Source: Leptospira fluminis
GTDB lineage: Bacteria > Spirochaetota > Leptospiria > Leptospirales > Leptospiraceae
Reading direction: 5' to 3'
Assembly: GCF_004771275.1 (NCBI RefSeq)
Contig: NZ_RQEV01000011.1
Coordinates: 310,001 to 374,000, forward strand
DNA: 64,000 nucleotides
The notes under the pieces were generated by a model. It saw only the letters and a program-made list of their open reading frames with translations, had not been told where the DNA came from and ran no database searches. Made by a program: the position numbers and the translations under genes. This document shows, one piece after another, positions 16,526-25,985 of the stretch (its first letter is position 1; the number at the start of each line of letters is the position of its first letter).

Positions 16526-18142
16526 TTAAACCTTAGCGGTCCCTAAAATCCGAGTCTTCAGGAATTCGATACAATCCTGCACCTCGGTTTCCACCGTATC
16601 CAAATCGTAAAATAGATGCAGGAGTTCCTTCGTCTTTATCGGATCCAATTCCTTTAGAAAAGGAACGTTTTTTAGGAATTTGGTTCCCGCAAAGAAAGTT
16701 AATAAACGAAGATCCCGTCTGCGATCTTCGGACGCGTATTCCGAATTGGATTGAATCGCGTCCCAGAGACTTAATTGAAGTACGGCGGTAAGCACCAGAA
16801 GGTCCGCGAACGCGAATTCCCAGACTTGCTTTTTCTTTCGATCGGAATTCTTTCCGACGGAGCGGATCAAATCCTTTGCCGCGGACAGAAATTGTCCTTC
16901 TGCGGAACCCTCGAATTCTAACTCCGCCTTTTTTCTGATCTCTTCCGGGTAAGCCTGTTCCAACACGCCTATGAATTTTTCATAACCCCCGTAGGTGGAA
17001 GATACGATGCTTCTCTGAATCTCGGAAGTTCCGCCTCCGATCGTACCCAACTTAACGTCTCTGTATAAACGGCTTACGGGGCACTCTCGCATATAACCCA
17101 TACCTCCGAAGAGTTGAACGGCTTCGCTGGCCATCTCCTCCGCGGTCTCCGTCACAAAGATTTTTAATGCCGAACTTTCCAGCGGAAGACTCGAAGATGG
17201 ATCGCTGTCCTTTTTATTCGCGACGAAATAGATCAGTCGTCTGGACGCGCAGAGGTAGATCCAATTTCGCGTCAGCTTTTCCTGAACGGCGTAAAAAGAA
17301 AGGATGGGTTTTCCGAATTGGTGTCGCTTCCACGCATAGTCCAAGCCGGCTTCCAGGGAAAACTCCATACCGCCCGGAACCGCCGCGACTAAGACCGTGC
17401 GTTCCCATTCCAACGTCGCTTTTCCGATTCTGAGAAAACCGGAATTCAAAGGACCGAGCAGATTTTCATCAGGAACAAACATATCCTGAAACGAAAGTTC
17501 CGCGGTCGTAGAGGTATTGTGTCCAAGTTTTTTTAGAACCTTGCTGACCTGAAATCCTTTCATGTGAGATTCCACGATAAAAGCGGAAACGCCCATAGGT
17601 CCCCTGGATTTGGTAGTCCGAGCCATGATAATGAAAACCTGTCCTATAGGTCCGTTCGTAATGAACATCTTACTTCCGTTAAGTATAAAGCCTCCGTCCA
17701 CCTTTTGCGCGAAGGTCAACATTCCCGCGGCGTCCGAACCGGAATCCGGCTCGGTCAGTCCCAAACCAGCAATCCACTCTCCCGTCGCAAGTTTTGGAAG
17801 ATACTTTCTTTTCTGAGACTCGGTTCCCTGAAAAAGAATAGGAAGAGTTCCGATGATCATATGCGCTCCCCAGGACAATCCGAAACCTCCGTCCAAACTT
17901 CCGGCGTTAAACGCTTCCTGGGCGATACAGCATTGAAGACAGGTTCCTCCTTGACCCCCGTATTCTTCCGGCACCGCCAAACCCAGAAGTCCCATATGCC
18001 CCATTTCCTTCCAAATATCGTCCCCCCAGGTTCCGTGCTCGTCCCTCTCTTCGGTACTCGGAAGAGCTTTTTCCTTGGAAAATTTTTTGACCGTCTCGTA
18101 AAATTCGAGATCGGAAGAATTCAAATATGGATTTAAAATCAT
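16526..18142 (-). CDS. Acyl-CoA dehydrogenase
   Basis: A 538-residue FAD enzyme of the acyl-CoA dehydrogenase family, longer than the usual ~380 because of a C-terminal helical extension of about 140 residues. Visible blocks are VPEEYGGQGG, AGLGLTEPDSGSDAAG, a core with ATLEWERTV, and GGMGYMRECPVSRLYRD followed by GGGTSEIQR. The Glu that is catalytic in medium-chain enzymes (EGTxx) is Gly here. The Glu of LEWER lies where isovaleryl-CoA dehydrogenase has its base. A GGAGA site precedes the ATG. It is second in the operon. Confidence 0.93.
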   Translation of the reverse strand: MILNPYLNSSDLEFYETVKKFSKEKALPSTEERDEHGTWGDDIWKEMGHMGLLGLAVPEEYGGQGGTCLQCCIAQEAFNAGSLDGGFGLSWGAHMIIGTLPILFQGTESQKRKYLPKLATGEWIAGLGLTEPDSGSDAAGMLTFAQKVDGGFILNGSKMFITNGPIGQVFIIMARTTKSRGPMGVSAFIVESHMKGFQVSKVLKKLGHNTSTTAELSFQDMFVPDENLLGPLNSGFLRIGKATLEWERTVLVAAVPGGMEFSLEAGLDYAWKRHQFGKPILSFYAVQEKLTRNWIYLCASRRLIYFVANKKDSDPSSSLPLESSALKIFVTETAEEMASEAVQLFGGMGYMRECPVSRLYRDVKLGTIGGGTSEIQRSIVSSTYGGYEKFIGVLEQAYPEEIRKKAELEFEGSAEGQFLSAAKDLIRSVGKNSDRKKKQVWEFAFADLLVLTAVLQLSLWDAIQSNSEYASEDRRRDLRLLTFFAGTKFLKNVPFLKELDPIKTKELLHLFYDLDTVETEVQDCIEFLKTRILGTAKV

Positions 18143-18160
18143 TATCGTCTCCTATGCCGT

Positions 18161-20053
18161 TCAACTCTTGGTCAATTCGGCGACTTCCTTTTTAAAACTT
18201 TCTAATATTTCATTTCGTTTTATTTTAAGAGTTCTAGTCATTTCCCGATCCGGATCGAAGGGCCTGGGAAGGATATAAAAGGCGTTCTGCGGAATGATTT
18301 CGAAGGACTTAAATCCGTTCTTTCGGGAAATTCTCGACGAAATCTCATTCCTAAAGATCTCTCTCAAGGCTCGATTCTTATCCCAATCCTTAGTATCCGG
18401 CGGAATGTCCAAAATCTCAGTCCGTAATTTTTCGAAATCCGGCACGATCAATGCTACCGGATGTTTCGCCTCGTGTCCCGTAACTAAAACTTGGTTGATA
18501 TACGGGGAATTCAAGAGCTGGTCCTCTACGGGTATAGGCTCCACATTTTCCCCGCCGGCCAAAACGATCGTGTCCTTTGCTCTTCCCGCAAAAACCAATT
18601 CGTCCCTGTAATTAAACCTCATGATGTCTCCCGTATCGAAGAATCCATCTTTATCGAAAACGACTGAATTCAATTCGGGGCGTTTATAGTATCCCAAAAG
18701 AATCTGACGGGATTTGATCCAAAGATTTCCCTTGCCGCCGGGAGGCACCGTCATCCCGAATTCGTCTTTGATGACGCATTCGTAACCTGCGATCGAAGTT
18801 CCGACCGTGCCGGGAGAAGGTTGCTTTGGTTTTCTAATCGAAAGAACCGCGGAAGTTTCTGTCATCCCGTATCCTTCCAAAACGATCAATCCGATCGCGG
18901 AAAGAAATTTATCCACGACGGAAGGTAATGCGCTCCCAGCCGAAACAGAGACCCGCATTCTTCCGCCGAGTGCACTATGAATTCCGCTAAAAACGGCCAT
19001 CGCGCCCAACTTTAACGGAGAAATTAGGACCAAAATAAGGAAGGCAAAAGCTTTTCGCAATGCGTTAAAGAGAACATTCGGCTTTTCTATCACGAAGTCG
19101 TACCCGAAAAGGATCGCCTTATACTCGGCCCAGATCATTCCGATCCGAAGGAAAAAATGGAAAAGCCCTCTTTTTAACGGAGACTCTTTGGTGACCTTAT
19201 TCATAATTCCGTTATATATGGATTCCCAAATTCTGGGAACCGTAGGAAATAAGGTCGGCTTGAACTCTTTCAGGTCCTCTTTTAAATTACCGATGTTGGA
19301 AATTAGAAAGCTAGCTCCTAATTCGAGTATGACGTATTCGATAGCCCTTTCGAACGCATGCCAAGGTGGCAAAAGCGAAACGCCGGAATCCGTCGATTTC
19401 AACTCTACGAATCCGATCACCTTTTCAACGGCGGAAATCCAACCCGTCTGACTCAACATGACACCTTTCGGAGCCCCGGTCGTACCCGAGGTATAGATCA
19501 AAGTCGCCAATTCGTCGGGACTTTTCTCGCCGACTCTCTTTTTGACGCAGTCAGGATGTTCGGCGAGATACTTTTCTCCTTTTGAGATCAGTTCGCCTAC
19601 GCTTTCCGGGCCGTATTTCAACTCTCCGAAATCGTCTTCCAACACGAATACTTTCGATAGGGTGGGAAGTTTATCCTTTAAAGAGAGTAGTCTTTGTTTG
19701 TCTTTCTCCTTTTGAACCAGCGCATATTTACTTTCCGAATGGTTAACGATATAAAGAATATCCTCTTCCACCACGTCCGTCCCCCGAGGAACGGAGACGG
19801 CGCCCGAACTTACGATCGCCAAATCGCCGAGTATCCAGTTACAGCTCGCATCGCAGAGGTACAGTACCTTATCGTCCTTTTGTACCTCTTCCTCCAGAAA
19901 ACCGGCGATCATACAATCTACGAGAAATTTGATCCGGGAGAAAGTCCTCCCGCTCATTCCTGATTTTGTTCTCTTTAAAAAACTTTCCTTTTCGGGGAAC
20001 CTAGTCGCAGCGCTTTCCAGCATCCCATAAAAATTCTTCTGACCCTTTTCCAA
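18161..20053 (-). CDS. Long-chain fatty-acid CoA ligase (AMP-dependent synthetase)
   Basis: A 630-residue ANL-superfamily ligase with the P-loop [28 protein letters not shown] (A5) and TGDIMRF (A7). The C-terminal lysine region follows KDTIVLAGGENVEP. A hydrophobic stretch at about residues 335-365 may touch the membrane, as in related bacterial enzymes. It activates fatty acids to acyl-CoA through acyl-AMP. The start is TTG at 20053, and an internal ATG ten codons later is possible. It leads the acyl-CoA operon. A paralogue is at 58967-61024. Confidence 0.92.
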   Translation of the reverse strand: MEKGQKNFYGMLESAATRFPEKESFLKRTKSGMSGRTFSRIKFLVDCMIAGFLEEEVQKDDKVLYLCDASCNWILGDLAIVSSGAVSVPRGTDVVEEDILYIVNHSESKYALVQKEKDKQRLLSLKDKLPTLSKVFVLEDDFGELKYGPESVGELISKGEKYLAEHPDCVKKRVGEKSPDELATLIYTSGTTGAPKGVMLSQTGWISAVEKVIGFVELKSTDSGVSLLPPWHAFERAIEYVILELGASFLISNIGNLKEDLKEFKPTLFPTVPRIWESIYNGIMNKVTKESPLKRGLFHFFLRIGMIWAEYKAILFGYDFVIEKPNVLFNALRKAFAFLILVLISPLKLGAMAVFSGIHSALGGRMRVSVSAGSALPSVVDKFLSAIGLIVLEGYGMTETSAVLSIRKPKQPSPGTVGTSIAGYECVIKDEFGMTVPPGGKGNLWIKSRQILLGYYKRPELNSVVFDKDGFFDTGDIMRFNYRDELVFAGRAKDTIVLAGGENVEPIPVEDQLLNSPYINQVLVTGHEAKHPVALIVPDFEKLRTEILDIPPDTKDWDKNRALREIFRNEISSRISRKNGFKSFEIIPQNAFYILPRPFDPDREMTRTLKIKRNEILESFKKEVAELTKS

Positions 20054-20215
20054 AATCCCTCTGAGTGGCGGACAGTGATTCCGAACCGCCTAGGACGGAA
20101 ACTCTACTTTGCGGGAGCCTCGCTTCAATTCATTTTTGAATCTCGGCATAAATACTACTTTAAATGAACAAATGTTTACCTAACGGTGATCGCAAAATAT
20201 AAGTGGTTTATAATG

Positions 20216-20401
20216 TTATTCCGGGACTTCGGATGCGGTCTCGAATTCGCTCAGACAGGAAGAGCAAAGGCAATCATCGAATAAAAGGCGGAGTTTAGAT
20301 AAGGTCAAGTCGTTCAAATTCGCGGAGTCGCACCAGCAACCTCCTTCGTCCGCTCTACAACCGAAAGGACGAAAGCACTTGGAACACTTTTTCTCCGCCA
20401 T
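20216..20401 (-). CDS. Cysteine-rich CWC-motif protein (61 aa)
   Basis: Nine Cys residues, in the pattern CSKCFRPFGC, then GGCWCDSANL, then CLCSSC near the end. This matches the small Cys-rich CWC family, thought to bind zinc, with unknown function. It is 2 nt downstream of ligA, so it is probably read from the same transcript. Between it and the acyl-CoA ligase start lie 162 bp of noncoding DNA that likely hold the promoter of that operon. Confidence 0.8.
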   Translation of the reverse strand: MAEKKCSKCFRPFGCRADEGGCWCDSANLNDLTLSKLRLLFDDCLCSSCLSEFETASEVPE

Positions 20402-20403
20402 AC

Positions 20404-22521
20404 TTAGGAGAATACGATATCGTTTTGTCTTAGTAAATCCAGAAATTCGTCTTCGGAAACGATTTGGACTCCCAATTCCTTCGCCTTATCCAGTTTGGAG
20501 CCTGCGCCGGGCCCTGCCAGTAGATGAGTCGTTTTGGAAGAAATGGAACCCACTTTTTTTCCGCCGTAATAGACGATCAGATCCGTCGCTTTTTCCCTAG
20601 GTTGAAAATGCTCGAAAGAACCCGTTACGCACCATGTCTGATCTGCAAACGGTCGTTTTTCCGACTTTGCGACAGGGTCCGCTTTCATTTTCAATCCCGC
20701 TTTCTTTAAGCGCTCTAAGAGTTTAAGAATTCTTTTATCGGAAAAATTCTCCACGATCGCTTCGACGGTAGAAGGGCCGATTCCGGGAATTTCCATGAGA
20801 GTTTCCGATTTTCCTTCTCCCTTTACCGCGTCCAAAATGGAATCCATGGATTCGTATCCGTGTTCGATCAGTAGTTCGGCGACCTTCGGACCGATTTCCC
20901 TAAGGCCTAGAGAAGATAGAACAAATCTGAAATCCTTCTTTTTGGATTCCTCTATCCCTTTCAAAATAATGCCGACGCTCTTTTCGCCGTAGCCCTCTTC
21001 TTCTAAAAGATTTTCCTTATGCTTTTCCAGTTCGTAGAGATCCGCAATATTCCCGATATATTCCTTGTCATAGAGAAATTCGATCTGCTTTTCTCCGAGT
21101 CCTTCTATATCCATCTGTTTGCGGGAACAGAAAAATATGATTCCGTTTTTTACACGATCCGGACAATCCGGATTCGGACAGAATCGATCCACGGAGTCTT
21201 CCCTCTTTTCCGTTTTGGTTCCGCAGGAAGGGCAGACCTGAGGAATCTTAAACACTTTCTTTCCGGGAACGACCACTTCCTCCACCGCGGGAATAATTTC
21301 TCCGCGTTTGGAAATCCGGACGACGGCGCCGATCCCGATCCCGAGTTCGTCTATATAATCCTGATTGTGCAAGGTCGCGTAAGTGACGGTGGTACCTGCA
21401 AGGTTGATCGGTTCTATCCGAGCTCGCGGGGTAATTTTCCCGGTCCTTCCTACGGCATAGTCTATTCCGACGATCTTACTTTCCTTCATCAAAGCGTCGA
21501 ATTTGAAGGCGCGGGCCCACCGAGGCGAATGGGAAGTATAACCGAGAGACTGTCTTTGAGCCAAGTCGTTTAACTTGATCACCAATCCGTCCGTAGGAAA
21601 TCCGAGCTTTTCTTTTTTCTTTTTAAACGCCTGGATCGTAGCCGCGACTTCGCTCCCGGAAACCAGCTTAGAATCCGGCGGCACCGGAAATTTCAGAGCT
21701 TCCACCCGGTTCATGATTTCCGCATGGGTTTTAAATTTCTGTTTTCGATCGGGAAAAAATGCGTCGTACGTGAATATCCTAAGCGGACGCTTTGCCACAT
21801 CCAAGGAGCTTTTCTGTTTCAAAGAACCGGAGGTTAGATTTCTAGGATTCGCATAGCGCCCTTCGGACATTTCGTTGAATTCCTCGAATTCCGAATACGT
21901 CATGTAAACCTCTCCGCGAAGGTATACTGAAACTTTCTCCTCTAACCGCAACGGAATGCTCCGGATCGTACGAATATTGTCGGTAACGTCGTCCCCGACC
22001 CCGCCGGTTCCGCGAGTCACACCGTTGACAAGCAATCCCTCTTCGTAATATAACATAATGGAAGCTCCGTCTATCTTCCATTCCACCGAATACAATCCCT
22101 CCGGATCCGTTTTTCGAATCCAATCCAGAATTTCCGCCTCGCTATACGTGTTCTCCAACGAAAGGACCGGCAATTTGTGAGTGAATTTTACGAAGTCCTT
22201 TTCCAAATCCGAACCGACGGAAAGAGTAGGGCTCGCAGGATCCATAATTTCAGGGTAGGCTTTTTCCAGATCCTGAAGACGGCGGAACATTTTATCGAAT
22301 TCGAAATCCGAAATCTTAGGCTCATTCTTTACATAGTACAAATACTGGTGATGTCTGATTTCCTTTTCCAGACTGCGTATTTCTTTTTCCGCCTTTTCGA
22401 TCGGAGGGGCAAGAAAGGCCGGTGCGTTCGAATCCTGAGCGAGTACGGGTTTCTTTTCGACTTTCTTTTTCGTTTGTACGGAAGTCTTCTTGGATCCTCC
22501 GGCTGCTTTTTTTGGCGGCAT
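20404..22521 (-). CDS. ligA: NAD+-dependent DNA ligase LigA
   Basis: A 705-residue enzyme. The adenylation domain carries K149 in WKIDG, then come an OB fold, a four-Cys zinc finger (CPSCGTK, CPNPDCPD), helix-hairpin-helix repeats (LMEIPGIGPSTVEAI) and a C-terminal BRCT domain (TWCVTGSFEHFQPREKA). It seals nicks in replication and repair using NAD+. Unusually, about 40 residues precede the normal start, beginning with a Lys-rich tract (PPKKAAGGSKK, VQTKKKVEKK). Confidence 0.95.
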   Translation of the reverse strand: MPPKKAAGGSKKTSVQTKKKVEKKPVLAQDSNAPAFLAPPIEKAEKEIRSLEKEIRHHQYLYYVKNEPKISDFEFDKMFRRLQDLEKAYPEIMDPASPTLSVGSDLEKDFVKFTHKLPVLSLENTYSEAEILDWIRKTDPEGLYSVEWKIDGASIMLYYEEGLLVNGVTRGTGGVGDDVTDNIRTIRSIPLRLEEKVSVYLRGEVYMTYSEFEEFNEMSEGRYANPRNLTSGSLKQKSSLDVAKRPLRIFTYDAFFPDRKQKFKTHAEIMNRVEALKFPVPPDSKLVSGSEVAATIQAFKKKKEKLGFPTDGLVIKLNDLAQRQSLGYTSHSPRWARAFKFDALMKESKIVGIDYAVGRTGKITPRARIEPINLAGTTVTYATLHNQDYIDELGIGIGAVVRISKRGEIIPAVEEVVVPGKKVFKIPQVCPSCGTKTEKREDSVDRFCPNPDCPDRVKNGIIFFCSRKQMDIEGLGEKQIEFLYDKEYIGNIADLYELEKHKENLLEEEGYGEKSVGIILKGIEESKKKDFRFVLSSLGLREIGPKVAELLIEHGYESMDSILDAVKGEGKSETLMEIPGIGPSTVEAIVENFSDKRILKLLERLKKAGLKMKADPVAKSEKRPFADQTWCVTGSFEHFQPREKATDLIVYYGGKKVGSISSKTTHLLAGPGAGSKLDKAKELGVQIVSEDEFLDLLRQNDIVFS

Positions 22522-22537
22522 AACGAATTATAATTTA

Positions 22538-23515
22538 TTAATATTGACCGATACTGACTTTCATATAATCCATCGGATCGGTACGATTGGATTCCCCTAT
22601 CCAGACTTCGTAGTGTACGTGGGGCCCGGTCACGTTTCCGGTCGCTCCCAAAGTGGCGATCAGTTGTCCCTTATAAACGACATCACCTTCCTTGACCAAA
22701 AGTCTGGTGCAATGTCCGTAAAGGCTATAATAGCCGTTCGCATGCTGTATCACTACGTGATTTCCGTAACCCCGCGGGGAATGAATCGCTCTGTACACCC
22801 TCCCGTCCCCGGTTGCGTAAATCGGAGTGTTCGGGACATTCGCCAAGTCCACTCCGTCATGGAATTCCATATAACCGAAAGTGGGGGAACGTCTCATACC
22901 GTAATAGGAAGTCAGATTGTAGGAAGAAAGCGGTTCTCCGAATGGCAGGGCGTTCATGATTCCATATCTGGAATCCAGAAAATCGTAAACGGAATCCGCA
23001 AGATTCCGATTTTTTTCCATCGAGACTCTTACGGAGCGATACCCATAAATCTCGGAAAGATAGGAACGTCCCAGCATCAAATCCTTATCGGCGGTCTCCT
23101 CCGATTTCAACTCCGTAAAAGCTATGTTTTCGATGTCGGATTCGTCGGGGAGTTTCAATAATTCTTCGGATTGTCCATCGACCAAAGAATGTATCTCCTG
23201 AAGATTTTCGGTCAAAGTTGTAAAATCGTCCCTGATATCGTCCAACTTTTCGCTATATTCGATGTATTCGTCGAAATACTTACCGTATACGGATGCGAGA
23301 GCGTTGATCTGGATACGAGTATTATTATATTTTACTATACCTAAAACCGCTATACCCACTATGGAGAAGAGCAGTCCGACCAAAAAGAAAATCGTAAAAA
23401 TGGAAATTTGAAAATGAAACGATTTATCGAAGCCGTGCGGGATCAGAAGGACGGTTAATCTTTGGTGACCCTTTTCCTTAACCTGGTCGATGCGTTTTTT
23501 AATCATCTTTTCCAT
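22538..23515 (-). CDS. M23-family metallopeptidase (LytM-type), inner-membrane anchored
   Basis: A 325-residue protein: a cytoplasmic basic start, one membrane helix at about 38-62, a coiled-coil-like region (~70-130), and a C-terminal peptidase domain with FHDGVD (HxxxD) and GPHVHYEV (HxH) as zinc ligands. GYGNHVVIQHANGYYSLYGH is the middle block. Such enzymes cut peptidoglycan cross-links, or act as activators if degenerate; here the ligands are present. It lies upstream of ligA, with a gap of 16 nt. Confidence 0.9.
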   Translation of the reverse strand: MEKMIKKRIDQVKEKGHQRLTVLLIPHGFDKSFHFQISIFTIFFLVGLLFSIVGIAVLGIVKYNNTRIQINALASVYGKYFDEYIEYSEKLDDIRDDFTTLTENLQEIHSLVDGQSEELLKLPDESDIENIAFTELKSEETADKDLMLGRSYLSEIYGYRSVRVSMEKNRNLADSVYDFLDSRYGIMNALPFGEPLSSYNLTSYYGMRRSPTFGYMEFHDGVDLANVPNTPIYATGDGRVYRAIHSPRGYGNHVVIQHANGYYSLYGHCTRLLVKEGDVVYKGQLIATLGATGNVTGPHVHYEVWIGESNRTDPMDYMKVSIGQY

Positions 23516-23561
23516 GGCTGAAATCCCCTCGTAAGAAGGATTTCGGCCAGGAAAGATCGGG

Positions 23562-24968
23562 TCAAGTGGAAACTAGATCCAAATGGATTCCGTACTTCGG
23601 TCTTAATGTGACTAAAGGCTCCATGACTACGGGCTTTTTAGTATTCAGGCGAAATCGAAACGATTTCGCAATCAAAGCCAAAACCAATACGGCTTCGGTT
23701 AAGGCAAAAACATTACCTATACAAACCCTCGGGCCTCCCCCGAAAGGCATATACGCGTTTTTAGGCCGTTGTTTCGATTTCTCTTCCTCGAATCGATCCG
23801 GATCAAAGGAATCCGGGTTTTCCCAAAACTCCGGATTTCGGTGCAGATTAAAAATGCAAATCGAGATATTCGTATTCGGCGGAACATCGTATCCCCCGAG
23901 CCGATCCCAATCCATCGCCCTCCTCTCTATCACCCAAGCGGGAGGATAAAGCCTTAGAGTTTCGTCCACGACTCTGCGCGTATAGATAAGGTTTTGAATG
24001 TCCTCTAAAGAAGGGGTTCGATCTCCCAAAACTCGAATCGACTCGGCACGAACTTTTTCGTACGCTTCCGGATGTTGGGACAAAAGATAAAAAGCCCATG
24101 ACAAAGCATTGGCGGTCGTTTCGTGCCCCGCAAGGAGAAGCGTAATCGCCTCATCCCGAACCTGGATCTCACTCATTCTTTCGCCTGTCTCTTCATCCCT
24201 CGCATCCAAAAGCATGGATATGATATCGTTGGAAGGTTTACTCTTTCTTTCCTTGATCAGTTCTTCCACGATCGAGTGCATTTCCCGAATCGCTTTTTTC
24301 AATCTGACATTTCCGGGAGTAGGCCAATGAATCGGTGCGGGAAATAGTTTCTTGATCCTCTTGGTAGTCAGCTCTAAAGCGATCGTCAAAGCGGCTTCGA
24401 TCCGATCGGAATAAGAGGTGACTTCCGCTTTAAAGAGAGTTCTTCCGACGATCGCGAAAGTCAGATGCATCATTTCCTTGGAAACATCCAACAACGGTCT
24501 CGATTTCCAATCGTCGATCATCCGATTCGTTTCTTCTGCCATCACCTCTACAAATTCCGAAATTCTTTGGCGATGAAAGGAAGGCTGGATAAGTTTCCGT
24601 TGTTTTTTCCAGAATTCCCCTTCGCTGTTCAATAATCCTCTTCCGAGGATTCTGCCCAGCTCTCTATAAAAGACTCCCTTATGGTAGTTTTGGTTGTTTT
24701 CCTGCAAGACCCGTCTGATATCCTCGGGTTGAGTGATCAGATGGATCGCGATTTGTCGGATTCCGAATCTTACGGTTTTGCCGTACTTTTCGTGCAACAT
24801 CCTAAAAAAGCCGATCGTATCCCGGCTTAAGAAAGGCAGATAACGTAATGCAGGAATCCCGAAAGTTCCCGGAGGAAGGTGCACCCTTTTTTCCGGACCT
24901 GTTTCCTTTAAAGAAAGCACTGGATAAAACTCCCCGTCCGAACCCGGACGTTTTCTCGAATTTGTCAC
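23562..24968 (-). CDS. Cytochrome P450
   Basis: A 468-residue heme monooxygenase. The I-helix has LLAGHETTANAL, the K-helix ETLRLYPP, the PERF-type segment is FDPDRFEEE, and the heme loop FGGGPRVCIG carries Cys416 as heme ligand. The general pattern is that of CYP102/CYP4-like enzymes acting on fatty acids or similar hydrophobic substrates; the substrate is unknown. The start is GTG at 24968. No ferredoxin or reductase gene lies alongside, so electrons must come from elsewhere. Confidence 0.93.
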   Translation of the reverse strand: MTNSRKRPGSDGEFYPVLSLKETGPEKRVHLPPGTFGIPALRYLPFLSRDTIGFFRMLHEKYGKTVRFGIRQIAIHLITQPEDIRRVLQENNQNYHKGVFYRELGRILGRGLLNSEGEFWKKQRKLIQPSFHRQRISEFVEVMAEETNRMIDDWKSRPLLDVSKEMMHLTFAIVGRTLFKAEVTSYSDRIEAALTIALELTTKRIKKLFPAPIHWPTPGNVRLKKAIREMHSIVEELIKERKSKPSNDIISMLLDARDEETGERMSEIQVRDEAITLLLAGHETTANALSWAFYLLSQHPEAYEKVRAESIRVLGDRTPSLEDIQNLIYTRRVVDETLRLYPPAWVIERRAMDWDRLGGYDVPPNTNISICIFNLHRNPEFWENPDSFDPDRFEEEKSKQRPKNAYMPFGGGPRVCIGNVFALTEAVLVLALIAKSFRFRLNTKKPVVMEPLVTLRPKYGIHLDLVST

Positions 24969-25054
24969 CCAACCAATCCGAGCTTAAGAGTTTATAGCGG
25001 CCGATGCGAATCCAAACACGCTTTTTCTATGAGATAAAAATCTCCGGGCCGAAT

Positions 25055-25435
25055 CTATCTTTGTTCGAAGGAAGTTTCTATAAGCGTTTCCACATCCGTA
25101 AGACGAGAATTCGGTAATTGTTGGTCTTGAAATTCTTCGTTCCCTAAATCCGGAGTTTGCATGCTTGTCTCGGCGTCTTCATAGGTTCCTTCGATTTGTT
25201 CTTCCACCCAAACTTGCCAATTCGTTTGGTTGGATTCTCCCGCAGGACGAACCAAAATGGAAGAAACCGCGATTACTACTACGGTAAAACCGCTCATCGT
25301 AATCCCGGCAATCCACCGGATCCTGGACGTTCTTCTTTTCTGGAAGACCAAGCCGGACATTTGATCGTTCCAGCTTCGGCTTTCCAGACGCCGAGCAATC
25401 TCGTCTTCGAGTCGAACTTTATTTTTTTCGTCCAT
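25055..25435 (-). CDS. Single-span membrane protein, candidate anti-sigma factor
   Basis: A 126-residue protein with a cytoplasmic N-terminus of ~38 charged residues, one helix at about 40-62 and an acidic periplasmic tail rich in Glu, Gln and Thr. It lies 26 nt downstream of the ECF sigma gene. The layout (short cytoplasmic part, one span, periplasmic tail) fits an anti-sigma factor of the CnrY or RseA shape, but no sequence motif supports this. Confidence 0.55.
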   Translation of the reverse strand: MDEKNKVRLEDEIARRLESRSWNDQMSGLVFQKRRTSRIRWIAGITMSGFTVVVIAVSSILVRPAGESNQTNWQVWVEEQIEGTYEDAETSMQTPDLGNEEFQDQQLPNSRLTDVETLIETSFEQR

Positions 25436-25461
25436 CGCTCTTTTGAACCGCTCCTAATTCT

Positions 25462-25974
25462 CTAGCTTTCTTGAAAAAAAAGTTTTTTCAGCATCTGCTT
25501 TCCGCGGAAGGATCTGGATTTTACCGTTCCTTCCGGGATACCGAGTTTTTGGGCGATTTGTTGTTCCTTATATCCTTCCGAAACTAAAGCAAGGACCGAC
25601 TTATATTTCCAAGGAAGGTTGGAAATCAGATCCTTTAATTCCAATTCTGCGCCGGTCTCGTCGAATTCCTCTTTAGGATTCAGAATGGAATCTAGGACGA
25701 CTTTTTCTTTCAGCCTAGAGGCTAGATTTGCCTGGCGAGTCCTTTTTTGGTTCATCCGCAAAGATTCGTTACGCGCGATCGTATATAGCCAGGTACTATG
25801 CGAAGATTCCCCCCTGAACTTATTGGCCGCCAAACTTTTGTAAGCGCGAATATACGTTTCTTGGGCAACGTCGTCTATAGAATCGTAAAACTCTTCGTAT
25901 AGGTTTTTCTTTATTGCGGAGAGCACGATGTGCTTCGTCGAATCGATAAGAAGGGCAAATTCTTTTTGTTCCAT
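25462..25974 (-). CDS. ECF-family sigma factor
   Basis: I chose the ATG at 25974 (MEQKEFALL), which gives 170 residues, the usual ECF size. Region 2 includes SIDDVAQETYIRAYKSL and HSTWLYTIARNESLR; region 4 includes LPWKYKSVLALVSEGYKEQQI and PEGTVKSRSFRGKQML. It lies 11 nt downstream of a periplasmic CpxP/CnrX-type gene and 26 nt upstream of a membrane protein. This suggests a cell-envelope or metal-sensing module. Confidence 0.92.
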   Translation of the reverse strand: MEQKEFALLIDSTKHIVLSAIKKNLYEEFYDSIDDVAQETYIRAYKSLAANKFRGESSHSTWLYTIARNESLRMNQKRTRQANLASRLKEKVVLDSILNPKEEFDETGAELELKDLISNLPWKYKSVLALVSEGYKEQQIAQKLGIPEGTVKSRSFRGKQMLKKLFFQES

Positions 25975-25985
25975 GGTTTTTTTCC

